In this document: in pieces, positions 1 through 5,655 of the stretch
Position numbering within the stretch: position 1 is the first letter of the stretch
Layout of the letters: each line of letters begins with the position of its first letter
Source of the DNA: Deltaproteobacteria bacterium
GTDB lineage: Bacteria > Desulfobacterota > Desulfobacteria > Desulfobacterales > Desulfobacteraceae
Assembly: GCA_003647385.1 (NCBI GenBank)
Contig: QMMT01000162.1
Coordinates: 1 to 5,655 of the forward strand
Direction: 5' to 3'
DNA: 5,655 bases
Made by a program: the position numbers and the translations under genes
Notes under the pieces: model-generated
What the model was told of the DNA's origin: nothing
Databases searched by the model: none
Seen by the model: only the letters and a program-made list of their open reading frames with translations

Positions 1-474
1 GTGGTAAAAGTCTTTTGCCGGAGAAAGACCCACAATTTTCAAAGTTTCAAGTACTTTTTCCCTTCGGGTGATTCTATCTCCAATTTTGTTGACAATCAGG
101 GGTTCACAAATTGTCTCAGCAACGGAAAGATGTGGGTTCAGAGACTGATAGGGGTCCTGAAAGATCATCTGTACCTTGGATCGGTAGTCTTTCAGTGCTT
201 TGCCTTGAAGGTTATTTATTGACTTGCCATTAACCTTTATGCTTCCTTTAGTTGGCTCTTCAAGTTTCACCAGAAGTCTTCCCATGGTTGTTTTACCACT
301 GCCGCTCTGACCGACAAGACCGAAGATCTCTCCTTTCTGGATAGCCAAACTTATATTGTTCATGGCGATAACACAGGCATCACCCTGTGAGAAAAAGGTT
401 TGTTTTAGACAGTATTCCTTTGTCACTCCATCCAATTCAATGATGGGCATTTGTTTATTTTGTTCCTCAGTCAT
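1..474 (-). CDS. dppF: DppF/OppF-type peptide ABC transporter ATPase, N-terminal part (cut by left window edge)
   Basis: This is the second nucleotide-binding subunit of the importer. It would hydrolyse ATP at the cytoplasmic face as a heterodimer with the DppD-like protein. The reverse strand reads open from the ATG at 474 to base 1, giving 158 codons. Visible motifs are a Walker A (GQSGSGKTT, residues 55-63) and a Q-loop (FQDPYQSLNP, Q106). The visible end, GLSPAKDFYH, is where family members run on into the helical domain and the SGGQ signature, so the signature, Walker B and H-loop lie outside the window. Full family members are usually about 320-340 residues, so roughly half is missing. 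The ATG at 474 is preferred over the ATG at codon 9 because AAGGA lies 5 bases upstream of it. The start overlaps the upstream gene's stop by 8 bases, which points to translational coupling. Family assignment is firm. The substrate is not readable, and the dppF symbol names the subfamily only. Confidence 0.93.
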   Translation of the reverse strand, partial: MTEEQNKQMPIIELDGVTKEYCLKQTFFSQGDACVIAMNNISLAIQKGEIFGLVGQSGSGKTTMGRLLVKLEEPTKGSIKVNGKSINNLQGKALKDYRSKVQMIFQDPYQSLNPHLSVAETICEPLIVNKIGDRITRREKVLETLKIVGLSPAKDFYH

Positions 475-1444
475 TTTTATCCTTATTTAACGCATCTTCA
501 AAACAAAGCGCCTTGTGTGTTGAAGAAAAATTCACCCAGCCGGGAGTCTGGTTATTACATTTATTACACTTACAATTACAACTGCCTGCAAAGTTACACC
601 TCTCTGTAATTGTTATCAAGTCGGGTGCCTCGCGTATTTCAGGGATCTTTATATCACCCTTGGAGTCCAAACTCAGGAATGAGTCTAACAGCGTCTTTGT
701 GTAGGGATGTTTCGGAGACTTAAATACCTCTTCTCTAGTGCCTTTTTCTACTATCTGCCCGCCATACATTACACAGATATCCTCGCAGACATCTGCAACC
801 ACAGCAATGTCATGTGATATAAAAATTAAACTGATATTCGTCTCTTTTTGAATCTGTTTGATTTCTTTAAGGATTTGATCCTGGACAATGACATCCAGAG
901 CTGTTGTGGGCTCATCTGCTATGATTAATTTTGGCGTGCATGCCAGTGCCATGGCGATAATGGCTCTTTGTTTCATACCCCCGCTGTATTGATGGGGATA
1001 ATCCCTTAAACGATCTTCCGGAATTTCCACCAGGCGGAACATTTTTTTTACCTGATCGTAAACATCTGTCTGGGACATCTGAGGATGATGGGTTTCTAAG
1101 ATTTCCGCAATCTGTTCATCAACTCTGATAACCGGATTCATGGCATTCATAGCAGCCTGGAATATCATGGAAATTTCTTTACCTCTGAACGATCTCCACT
1201 TTTTATCATTAAACTCTGCAAGGTTATTGCCGTTAAAAAAGATGTCGCCCTGTAGAATGGATCCATTCTCAGGCAAAAGACCCATCAATGTCATGCCGAT
1301 GGTGGTTTTCCCACATCCGGATTCACCGACAAACCCCAGAGACCGGCCCTGCTTTATTGAAAAAGAGATATTATGAACCGCATTAACCAACCCTTTTTTA
1401 CTTTTATATCCAACGCTTAAATTTTCAACTTTTAGTGATGCCAT
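467..1444 (-). CDS. dppD: DppD/OppD-type peptide ABC transporter ATP-binding protein
   Basis: This 325-residue cytoplasmic ATPase subunit has a full motif set: Walker A GESGCGKTT (40-48), Q-loop Q96, signature YSGGMKQR (153-160), Walker B LIIADEPTTALD (173-184) and H-loop H211. The C-terminal oligopeptide/dipeptide extension begins after the PYTKTLL segment (247-253). It carries cysteines at 283, 289, 296 and 314, spaced CX5CX6CX17C. This is the arrangement that binds a [4Fe-4S] cluster in characterised DppD proteins. Two further cysteines, 291 and 293, are extra. The Q-loop reads QAAMNAMNP where many proteobacterial members have QDP or QEP. The length is normal for the family. The ATG at 1444 directly follows the TAA of the permease gene, with GAGGGA 6 bases upstream. 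The protein should pair with the DppF-like subunit encoded next. Function as an importer ATPase is secure. The transported substrate is unknown. Confidence 0.96.
   Translation of the reverse strand: MASLKVENLSVGYKSKKGLVNAVHNISFSIKQGRSLGFVGESGCGKTTIGMTLMGLLPENGSILQGDIFFNGNNLAEFNDKKWRSFRGKEISMIFQAAMNAMNPVIRVDEQIAEILETHHPQMSQTDVYDQVKKMFRLVEIPEDRLRDYPHQYSGGMKQRAIIAMALACTPKLIIADEPTTALDVIVQDQILKEIKQIQKETNISLIFISHDIAVVADVCEDICVMYGGQIVEKGTREEVFKSPKHPYTKTLLDSFLSLDSKGDIKIPEIREAPDLITITERCNFAGSCNCKCNKCNNQTPGWVNFSSTHKALCFEDALNKDKND
480..484 (-). promoter_or_regulatory. Ribosome binding site that fixes the dppF-like start
   Basis: AAGGA on the coding strand lies 5 bases before the ATG at 474, within the end of the dppD-like gene. 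It favours this ATG over the in-frame ATG at 450. Confidence 0.6.
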
Positions 1445-2338
1445 TTATTGTCCCTCTTCTTCTTTTCTAAGCCTTGGATCAAGGACTTCATCCATTGCAC
1501 GGCCTAACATATAAAATGAAAGGGTCAGCAAAGATATGCAAATACCCGGAGGCAAAAGCCAGTAGGGCGCCTGGAACATATGGCCTGAACTCCATACCCA
1601 TTGAAGCATCATGCCCCAGCTGACTTGACCCGGATCACCGAATCCAAGAAAAGACAGAGCAGCCTCGACCAGTATGGCAGCGGTAACTCTGAATGTCATA
1701 TACAAGAATGCCAGCGGAAGAACATTGGGCATGATATGCCTGAAGATAATTCTGAAATTGGATGCCCCTGCTACCCGGGAGGCTTCGATAAACGGCCTTG
1801 ATTTTAAAGACAAAGTCTGGGAACGGATAATTCTTGATACAGACGGCCATCGCATTATGGCAATAATAAAAATAATCACCCAGATACTCAGCTCCCACAA
1901 TGAAGCTAAGATCAGAAGGATTACAAGAGAAGGCAGGACCATGAATATGTCGGCGATTCTCATAAGAATCGTGTCAACAACGCCGCCTGCATACCCGGAT
2001 ATCATTCCAATGGCGGTGCCAAGAACAACACTGATGAATGCACAGGAAAGACCGACAATGAATGCCACTTTTGCACCTTCCAGCAGTTGTACAAAAAGAT
2101 CTCTTCCGATGAAATCGGTTCCAAGCCAGTGTTGAAGGCTGGGGCCGGTTGAATAGGTTATGTCGGGGTCCACGCCTGTCATGGGATGATAAACAGGACC
2201 TAAAAGCGGGACGAAAAAACTGGCAATGGCCATGAGCATGAAAATCGATAAAATAAAAAGGCCCGCTTTTCCCATGGGATTTTTTATAAATATAGTCCAG
2301 CCTTTTTTAAATCTTTCGATGGAGTGATTTTTATTCAT
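1445..2338 (-). CDS. dppC: DppC/OppC-type peptide ABC transporter permease
   Basis: Inner-membrane permease subunit of 297 residues that forms the translocation path with the DppB-like protein. After a short basic N-terminus it shows a first membrane segment (about 24-46) and a periplasmic loop ending in the family hallmark HWLGTDFIGRDLF (70-82). Further hydrophobic segments lie near 88-113, 125-148, 150-165, 206-232 and 260-282. The cytoplasmic EAA coupling loop is clear (EASRVAGASNFRIIFRHIMPN, 185-205 region), and the C-terminus ends in the typical DEVLDPRLR. The open frame runs 30 codons further upstream to an ATG at 2428. That extension lies wholly inside the preceding permease gene, has no membrane or family character, and is cysteine-rich junk in appearance. 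The ATG at 2338 is chosen because it forms a TAATG stop/start with dppB, has GAGGA 10 bases upstream and yields the usual MNKN...RFKKGW start. Length fits the family. Confidence 0.95.
   Translation of the reverse strand: MNKNHSIERFKKGWTIFIKNPMGKAGLFILSIFMLMAIASFFVPLLGPVYHPMTGVDPDITYSTGPSLQHWLGTDFIGRDLFVQLLEGAKVAFIVGLSCAFISVVLGTAIGMISGYAGGVVDTILMRIADIFMVLPSLVILLILASLWELSIWVIIFIIAIMRWPSVSRIIRSQTLSLKSRPFIEASRVAGASNFRIIFRHIMPNVLPLAFLYMTFRVTAAILVEAALSFLGFGDPGQVSWGMMLQWVWSSGHMFQAPYWLLPPGICISLLTLSFYMLGRAMDEVLDPRLRKEEEGQ
1451..1456 (-). promoter_or_regulatory. Ribosome binding site of the dppD-like gene
   Basis: GAGGGA on the coding strand lies 6 bases before the ATG at 1444, inside the Glu-rich last codons of the dppC-like gene. 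It is the strongest Shine-Dalgarno match in the window and supports independent or coupled initiation at the abutting TAA-ATG. Confidence 0.7.
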
Positions 2339-3312
2339 TAGTAGCTGATCCTCGGGTCCATATATGCATACAAAAGATCTACAATCAAATTTGCAATAAG
2401 CACCACAGCTGTTATCAGTAAAAAGCATGCCTGTGCCAATGGATAGTCATTGTTGCTTACTGCAAAAATAAGCTCTCTTCCAATACCCGGCCAGGTGAAA
2501 ATCTGTTCGGTTAACGCACCGCCATTTATGGAAAAAGCAAGACTTAGGCCCACACTGGTGATGACCGGGAGCGCAGCATTTTTGGCGGCATGCTTGTTGC
2601 GTATCACTTTGTTGGAAAGTCCTTTTGCCCTTGCTGTAATAATATAATCTTCTTTCAGCACACTCAGCATACTGGATCTCATGAGTAAAAGATAACTGCC
2701 AAGGTGAATAATAAAAAGTGTTAACAATGGCAAAAACATATGGTGCATTACATCAAGCACTTTTATAATAATTGAGGTGTCCTGTATCCAGATTTCAGGA
2801 GAAATGATTCCTCCCAGAGGAAACCAGCCTAGCTTATAGGCAAGAGCCCATAAAAGAAGCAGGGCAAACCAGGGAATAAAAAGTGTATGACAGATCAGAG
2901 CGCTCAATGATAAAAAGTTATCAAGCCCTGATCCTTTTTTCCAGGCGGATATCTTACCTAAAACAACGCCGACAAATGCGGCTAAAAGTGTTGATGTGGT
3001 AAACAGCAGAATGGTGGCGGGCATCCTTGCCATGATTATATTACTGACCGGTTCTCCATAATGAAAAGAATGGCCAAGGTTGCCGGTAAAAAAATTTTTG
3101 ATATAAATGATGTACTGTCGCCATGCCGGTTCATTAAGTCCGAGCTGTTCGATCAGATGCTTTATATCCTCGGGTGTCAGCGTAGGATCCACCATTCGTG
3201 TGATAGGATCCCCGGGAGCGGCTCTGAAAAGAAAGAACAACACCGTCATAATAATAAAAAAAAGAAGCGTTATTTCAAGCAGTTTATTAAAAATAAATTT
3301 TTTGGTTCTCAT
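2338..3312 (-). CDS. dppB: DppB/OppB-type peptide ABC transporter permease
   Basis: Inner-membrane permease of 324 residues, the usual DppB length. The N-terminal membrane segment (about 10-30) is followed by the family motif PGDP (33-36), then LGLNEPAWRQY (57-67) and GNLGHSFHYGEPV (77-89), all typical of the periplasmic region of DppB/OppB/GsiC proteins. More membrane segments lie near 101-122, 136-160, 190-212, 250-265 and 293-315. The cytoplasmic EAA-type coupling loop is at DYIITARAKGLSNKVI and the residues after it (222-252). The block IFTWPGIGRELI (271-282) and the terminal DPRISY are also diagnostic. The ATG at 3312 is 27 bases after the binding-protein stop, with a modest GGGA 9 bases upstream. 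The stop codon shares a base with the dppC start (TAATG). It most likely pairs with the DppC-like protein. Substrate cannot be inferred from the permease alone. Confidence 0.96.
   Translation of the reverse strand: MRTKKFIFNKLLEITLLFFIIMTVLFFLFRAAPGDPITRMVDPTLTPEDIKHLIEQLGLNEPAWRQYIIYIKNFFTGNLGHSFHYGEPVSNIIMARMPATILLFTTSTLLAAFVGVVLGKISAWKKGSGLDNFLSLSALICHTLFIPWFALLLLWALAYKLGWFPLGGIISPEIWIQDTSIIIKVLDVMHHMFLPLLTLFIIHLGSYLLLMRSSMLSVLKEDYIITARAKGLSNKVIRNKHAAKNAALPVITSVGLSLAFSINGGALTEQIFTWPGIGRELIFAVSNNDYPLAQACFLLITAVVLIANLIVDLLYAYMDPRISY
2349..2353 (-). promoter_or_regulatory. Ribosome binding site that fixes the dppC-like start
   Basis: GAGGA on the coding strand lies 10 bases upstream of the ATG at 2338, within the last codons of the dppB-like gene. 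With the TAATG junction it supports this start over the longer reading from 2428. Confidence 0.65.
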
Positions 3313-3321
3313 TTATCTTTA

Positions 3322-3325
3322 TCCC
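3322..3325 (-). promoter_or_regulatory. Weak ribosome binding site of the dppB-like gene
   Basis: GGGA on the coding strand sits 9 bases before the ATG at 3312, in the only true intergenic gap of the transporter genes (3313-3339). The gap is AT-rich and I see no stem-loop or promoter in it. Confidence 0.5.
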
Positions 3326-3339
3326 AAGTTGTTAAAACA

Positions 3340-5127
3340 TTAATTATTTTTTTTTACCATACACAGTGACCAGATATTGCCGATACCGCCTACTTTTTCC
3401 ACCCATCCTTTAAACCTTTCCTTATAAATTGCTTCTATAATATGCGGATTATATAAAGGGATATACGGGACATCTTCCATGAGAATCGCCTGCATTTCCC
3501 AGATTATTTTTTTACGGTCTTCTTCATTAATAGTACTTCGCTGCTCTTTAGCGATTTTGTCAAAGTTAGGGTTTTTGTATCCGCTCATGTTCCAGCCCCG
3601 GGGCTTGTCATATTTTGAATAGAAAAATGCCCTTAGATAATCCGGATCAAGATTGAGCTTGCCATATCCTAAAATAAAGGCATCAAAATCATGTTTACCT
3701 TTTACCCTGTCCAACAGTGAGTTGAAAGACATGGGTCTTGCAAAAGCCGGCATCCCCATTTTTCTGATCCATTCCTGGATCATCATCCCGGCAAAAGCCC
3801 TTTTGGGATCATAATCAGCAGGCGGTGTCAGGATGACGAAAGTATCCATCAACTTCCCATCGGGAAGATGTATTCCTTGTCCTTCAACAATACCTGTCTT
3901 TGAAATCACAGGTTCTTTATCCCAGGTATATCCTGCTTTTTTAAGCATTTCATATGCGGTTATAAATCGTTTTTCATTGTCTAACAATGTGCCATATTGA
4001 CGAACATTGGGATTGTGCCAGAATGTGTTTCCCGAAGGGATGATAGAGCGCATGGGTGAACCATAATTTTGAAGAATTCTTGTAATGATGAATTCCTTGT
4101 CAATCAGGGTTGCAATGGCCTGTCTTAAAACCTTATCATCAAACGGTGGTTTCCTTAAATTAAACCCCATATAATATAAGGCACTTTTTTTATTCAAAAA
4201 TACTTTAATTTCGGGCTGTACTTTCAGATCCTTTATGTATCCGGGCTGGATATCCCACCAGTACATATCAATATCCCCCTTTTTAAGGGCCAGTACCGCA
4301 ACATCACTGGTTCCATATATTTTAAAAAGGATATTGTCCACATAAGGTCCTAAAACAAATCCTGCTATTTTCTTTCCCGAACCGAAAAAATAAGGATTTT
4401 TTTTCATGTAAATATAGGCCCCTTTTTTATATTCAGCCAGCATAAAAGGACCTGTACCCAAGGGGTTTTCAATAATATGGTTCTGTAGGGATCTTAACGG
4501 TTTTTCCGTTTTACTGGCCTTGACTGCAATGGGTTCCCATTCTTTTCTTGATACCATGGGAGCCGTTAATACCCGTGAAAGAAAAATGGCAGAAGGCTTT
4601 TTTAAATAAAAAACAAGGGTATGATCGTCAATGACATCTATTTTTTTAATTGCCTTCCATTTGCTGGAATAGCGGGGAATCTTAAAATCAATGAATAGTT
4701 TCTTTGTAAAGACAACATCATCAGAGGTAAAGTTACTTCCATCAGACCATTTTGCAGCTCTTAATTTAACCGTATAAGACAGTTCGTCCTTATTAAAAAC
4801 AGGGTCTTCTTTGGCAAGCCAGGGAATTATCTTGAGTGTTTTTGGGTCCCGAATATAGAGTGGCTGGTATATAAGGGAGAGTATTTTCCGCGAGTTGGCA
4901 TCGCTGCCAAGCCATAGATTCAAAGACTTGGGCTCCTCGGGAAGACCGATTTTTAAGATGCCGGTATCTGTTTTTTTCTGACAGGATATCAAAAATCCTG
5001 TAATTAGCAGTATCAATCCTGCAAAGATAACAGTCTTGACACGGTTATTAAAAATTTTGCTGAATCCTTTTTGCTGAATCCTTTTTTCAGGACCCTTAAA
5101 TCTGCTGCTCAATAAAATCAATGACAT
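3340..5127 (-). CDS. Family-5 extracellular solute-binding lipoprotein of a peptide-type ABC importer
   Basis: This is the substrate-capturing component of the importer, 595 residues from the ATG at 5127. A hydrophobic core (about 32-45) ends in the lipobox LISC with the lipidated cysteine at 49. The mature part follows the SBP_bac_5 layout. It has LKIGLPEEPKSLN (58-70), the family signature KWSDGSNFTSDDVVFT (126-141), NPLGTGPFML (221-230) with KKNPYFFG (242-249), VLRQAIATLIDKE (333-345), LDPDYLRAFF (493-502) and the closing VPYIPLYNPHIIEAIY. The mature length is normal for OppA/DppA/GsiB-type proteins. The start is doubtful. From 5127 the signal peptide would be 48 residues, with about 30 before the hydrophobic core, which is long. 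A 14-bp tandem repeat lies in this part. An in-frame ATT at 5055, with AAGGA 9 bases upstream, would give a normal 24-residue signal. The ATG at 5127 has only a weak GGA upstream. The family is secure. Ligand (peptide, glutathione, metal chelate or sugar) is unknown. Confidence 0.92.
   Translation of the reverse strand: MSLILLSSRFKGPEKRIQQKGFSKIFNNRVKTVIFAGLILLITGFLISCQKKTDTGILKIGLPEEPKSLNLWLGSDANSRKILSLIYQPLYIRDPKTLKIIPWLAKEDPVFNKDELSYTVKLRAAKWSDGSNFTSDDVVFTKKLFIDFKIPRYSSKWKAIKKIDVIDDHTLVFYLKKPSAIFLSRVLTAPMVSRKEWEPIAVKASKTEKPLRSLQNHIIENPLGTGPFMLAEYKKGAYIYMKKNPYFFGSGKKIAGFVLGPYVDNILFKIYGTSDVAVLALKKGDIDMYWWDIQPGYIKDLKVQPEIKVFLNKKSALYYMGFNLRKPPFDDKVLRQAIATLIDKEFIITRILQNYGSPMRSIIPSGNTFWHNPNVRQYGTLLDNEKRFITAYEMLKKAGYTWDKEPVISKTGIVEGQGIHLPDGKLMDTFVILTPPADYDPKRAFAGMMIQEWIRKMGMPAFARPMSFNSLLDRVKGKHDFDAFILGYGKLNLDPDYLRAFFYSKYDKPRGWNMSGYKNPNFDKIAKEQRSTINEEDRKKIIWEMQAILMEDVPYIPLYNPHIIEAIYKERFKGWVEKVGGIGNIWSLCMVKKNN
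5059..5086. repeat. Perfect 14-bp tandem duplication in the binding-protein start region
   Basis: The 14-base unit GCTGAATCCTTTTT occurs twice head to tail (5059-5072 and 5073-5086). On the coding strand each copy contains AAAAAGGATTCAGC, so the duplication also doubles an AAGGA Shine-Dalgarno-like core. It lies just after the ligase stop codon and before the lipoprotein signal. As 14 is not divisible by three, gain or loss of one copy changes the reading frame entering the signal peptide from upstream. Confidence 0.95.
5065..5069 (-). promoter_or_regulatory. Candidate Shine-Dalgarno for an ATT start of the binding protein
   Basis: AAGGA on the coding strand lies 9 bases upstream of the in-frame ATT at 5055-5053. 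Starting there would give a signal peptide of 24 residues (FNNRVKTVIF then a hydrophobic core and LISC). No ATG, GTG or TTG is available in this frame between codon 6 and the hydrophobic core. ATT starts are rare, the known example being infC, so this is a hypothesis. Confidence 0.4.
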
Positions 5128-5655
5128 TAGTTTCCAGTTTTACGTTATTTAAATGATTGATTCTTGGTATGCCTCCGGGGCTCACGCAGTTAATTTCAAC
5201 CAGTTTGTCACCGATGATATCAATCCCGACAAAATAGAGCCCGTCCTGTATTAACCGATCTTTTATGATGTCACATATTTCCTGTTCCCTGTCAGTGATA
5301 TCGTGTTTATATACCTTTGCCCCGGCATGGACATTTGTTCTAAAGTCACCGGAGACAGATTTTCTGCCCATGGCCCCTAAGATTTCCCCGTTTAAAATCA
5401 GGATTCTGACATCCCCCTCATCTCTGACACTTTTTAAGTATTCCTGAACCATGATGGGGTGACGGTCCGGATAGGGTTTACTTGAATCAATATAGTAATT
5501 GATCAATGAATTTAAGTTTTCCCGATCCCGGTTGCTCACCTTGATTACGCCATGGCCACCGTGTCCCTTAAGTGGCTTTATCACCATGTCTCCGCCGAAA
5601 TCATCAATAATTTTTCTGATTCTGTAAGGATCTCTGGAAATATGCGTTTCCGGAA
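5096..5655 (-). CDS. gshB: Glutathione-synthetase-type ATP-grasp ligase, C-terminal part (cut by right window edge)
   Basis: The reverse strand is open from the right edge to the TAA at 5096, giving 185 residues. An ATG at 5587 is internal, because recognisable family sequence (PETHISRD...) precedes it, so the true start lies outside the window. The fragment covers the ATP-grasp domain. Counting from the first visible codon, it shows the glycine-rich loop KPLKGHGGHG (26-35), the second strand MVQEYL (68-73), GDVRILILNGE (80-90) and RTNVHAGA (105-112). It ends in GLYFVGIDIIGDKLVEINCVSPGGI (138-162), where D145, E153 and N155 match the magnesium/ATP ligands of glutathione synthetases. GshB joins gamma-glutamylcysteine and glycine with ATP in the cytoplasm. 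The VGxDIIGDxLxEIN block favours GshB over RimK, although RTNVHAGA is reminiscent of RimK-type ligases. A related gamma-glutamyl or other peptide ligase remains possible. It precedes the importer genes and its end overlaps the binding-protein start region. Confidence 0.85.
   Translation of the reverse strand, partial: PETHISRDPYRIRKIIDDFGGDMVIKPLKGHGGHGVIKVSNRDRENLNSLINYYIDSSKPYPDRHPIMVQEYLKSVRDEGDVRILILNGEILGAMGRKSVSGDFRTNVHAGAKVYKHDITDREQEICDIIKDRLIQDGLYFVGIDIIGDKLVEINCVSPGGIPRINHLNNVKLETNVIDFIEQQI

Noticed and set aside
1..222. Plus-strand open frame at the left edge
   Set aside because: The opposite strand encodes a clear ABC ATPase with Walker A and Q-loop in this stretch, so the plus-strand frame is a shadow.
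1674..2135. Plus-strand open frame of 153 codons opposite the dppC-like gene
   Set aside because: It lies entirely antisense to a well-supported permease, has no recognisable domain, and is explained by the codon pattern of the real gene.
2339..2428. 30-codon N-terminal extension of the dppC-like frame from an ATG at 2428
   Set aside because: It lies inside the dppB-like gene, encodes an atypical Cys-rich stretch, and the ATG at 2338 has a better context and the family's usual N-terminus.
3313..3339. Possible terminator or attenuator in the gap between the binding protein and dppB-like genes
   Set aside because: The 27 bases are AT-rich without a convincing GC stem or U-tract, so I see no structure to call.
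3347..3355. Run of nine A residues on the coding strand at the end of the binding-protein gene (possible slippage site)
   Set aside because: It encodes only the terminal Lys-Lys-Asn. Slippage would change at most a few C-terminal residues, so a regulatory role is not supported.
3061..3369. Plus-strand open frames of 102 and 78 codons over the dppB start and SBP end
   Set aside because: They are antisense to the dppB-like gene, rich in Lys/Asn from the AT-rich gap, and have no family similarity that I can see.
5588..5655. Taking the ATG at 5587 as the ligase start
   Set aside because: Upstream codons to the window edge stay open and encode PETHISRDPYRIRK and IIDDFGGD, which match the GshB family, so the gene continues beyond the edge.

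Overview
The window is a compact minus-strand gene cluster with no break longer than about 27 bases. In transcription order (right to left) it holds: the C-terminal part of a glutathione-synthetase-type ATP-grasp ligase (cut by the right edge), a family-5 solute-binding lipoprotein, two DppB/DppC-type permeases, a DppD-type ATPase, and the first 158 codons of a DppF-type ATPase (cut by the left edge). Together the last five form a complete-looking peptide/opine/nickel-type (Opp/Dpp) ABC importer: one binding protein, two membrane subunits and two nucleotide-binding subunits.

The junctions are very tight. The ligase stop lies inside or just upstream of the start region of the binding protein. 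The binding protein and dppB-like gene are 27 bases apart. dppB/dppC share a TAATG junction, dppC/dppD abut as TAA-ATG, and dppD/dppF overlap by 8 bases. Each transporter junction has a purine-rich Shine-Dalgarno-like sequence. I see no internal promoter or terminator, so the set is probably one transcript with translational coupling, its promoter lying beyond the right edge.

The organism looks like a moderately AT-rich bacterium. The GshB-like ligase and the style of the binding protein and permeases would fit an anaerobic Gram-negative such as a Desulfobacterota member, but that is an impression and not something the sequence proves. There are no mobile elements, RNA genes, CRISPR arrays or pseudogenes that I can support.

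Two points deserve a second look. First, a perfect 14-bp tandem duplication sits in the start region of the binding-protein gene. Because 14 is not a multiple of three, it decides which upstream start is in frame, and it leaves open a non-ATG (ATT) start that would give a textbook lipoprotein signal. Second, a glutathione-synthetase-like ligase is tied to a peptide importer, which suggests uptake of glutathione or related gamma-glutamyl/cysteinyl peptides. The substrate cannot be read from sequence. Otherwise this is a fairly ordinary transport operon, and I do not see convincing signs of a wholly new system.
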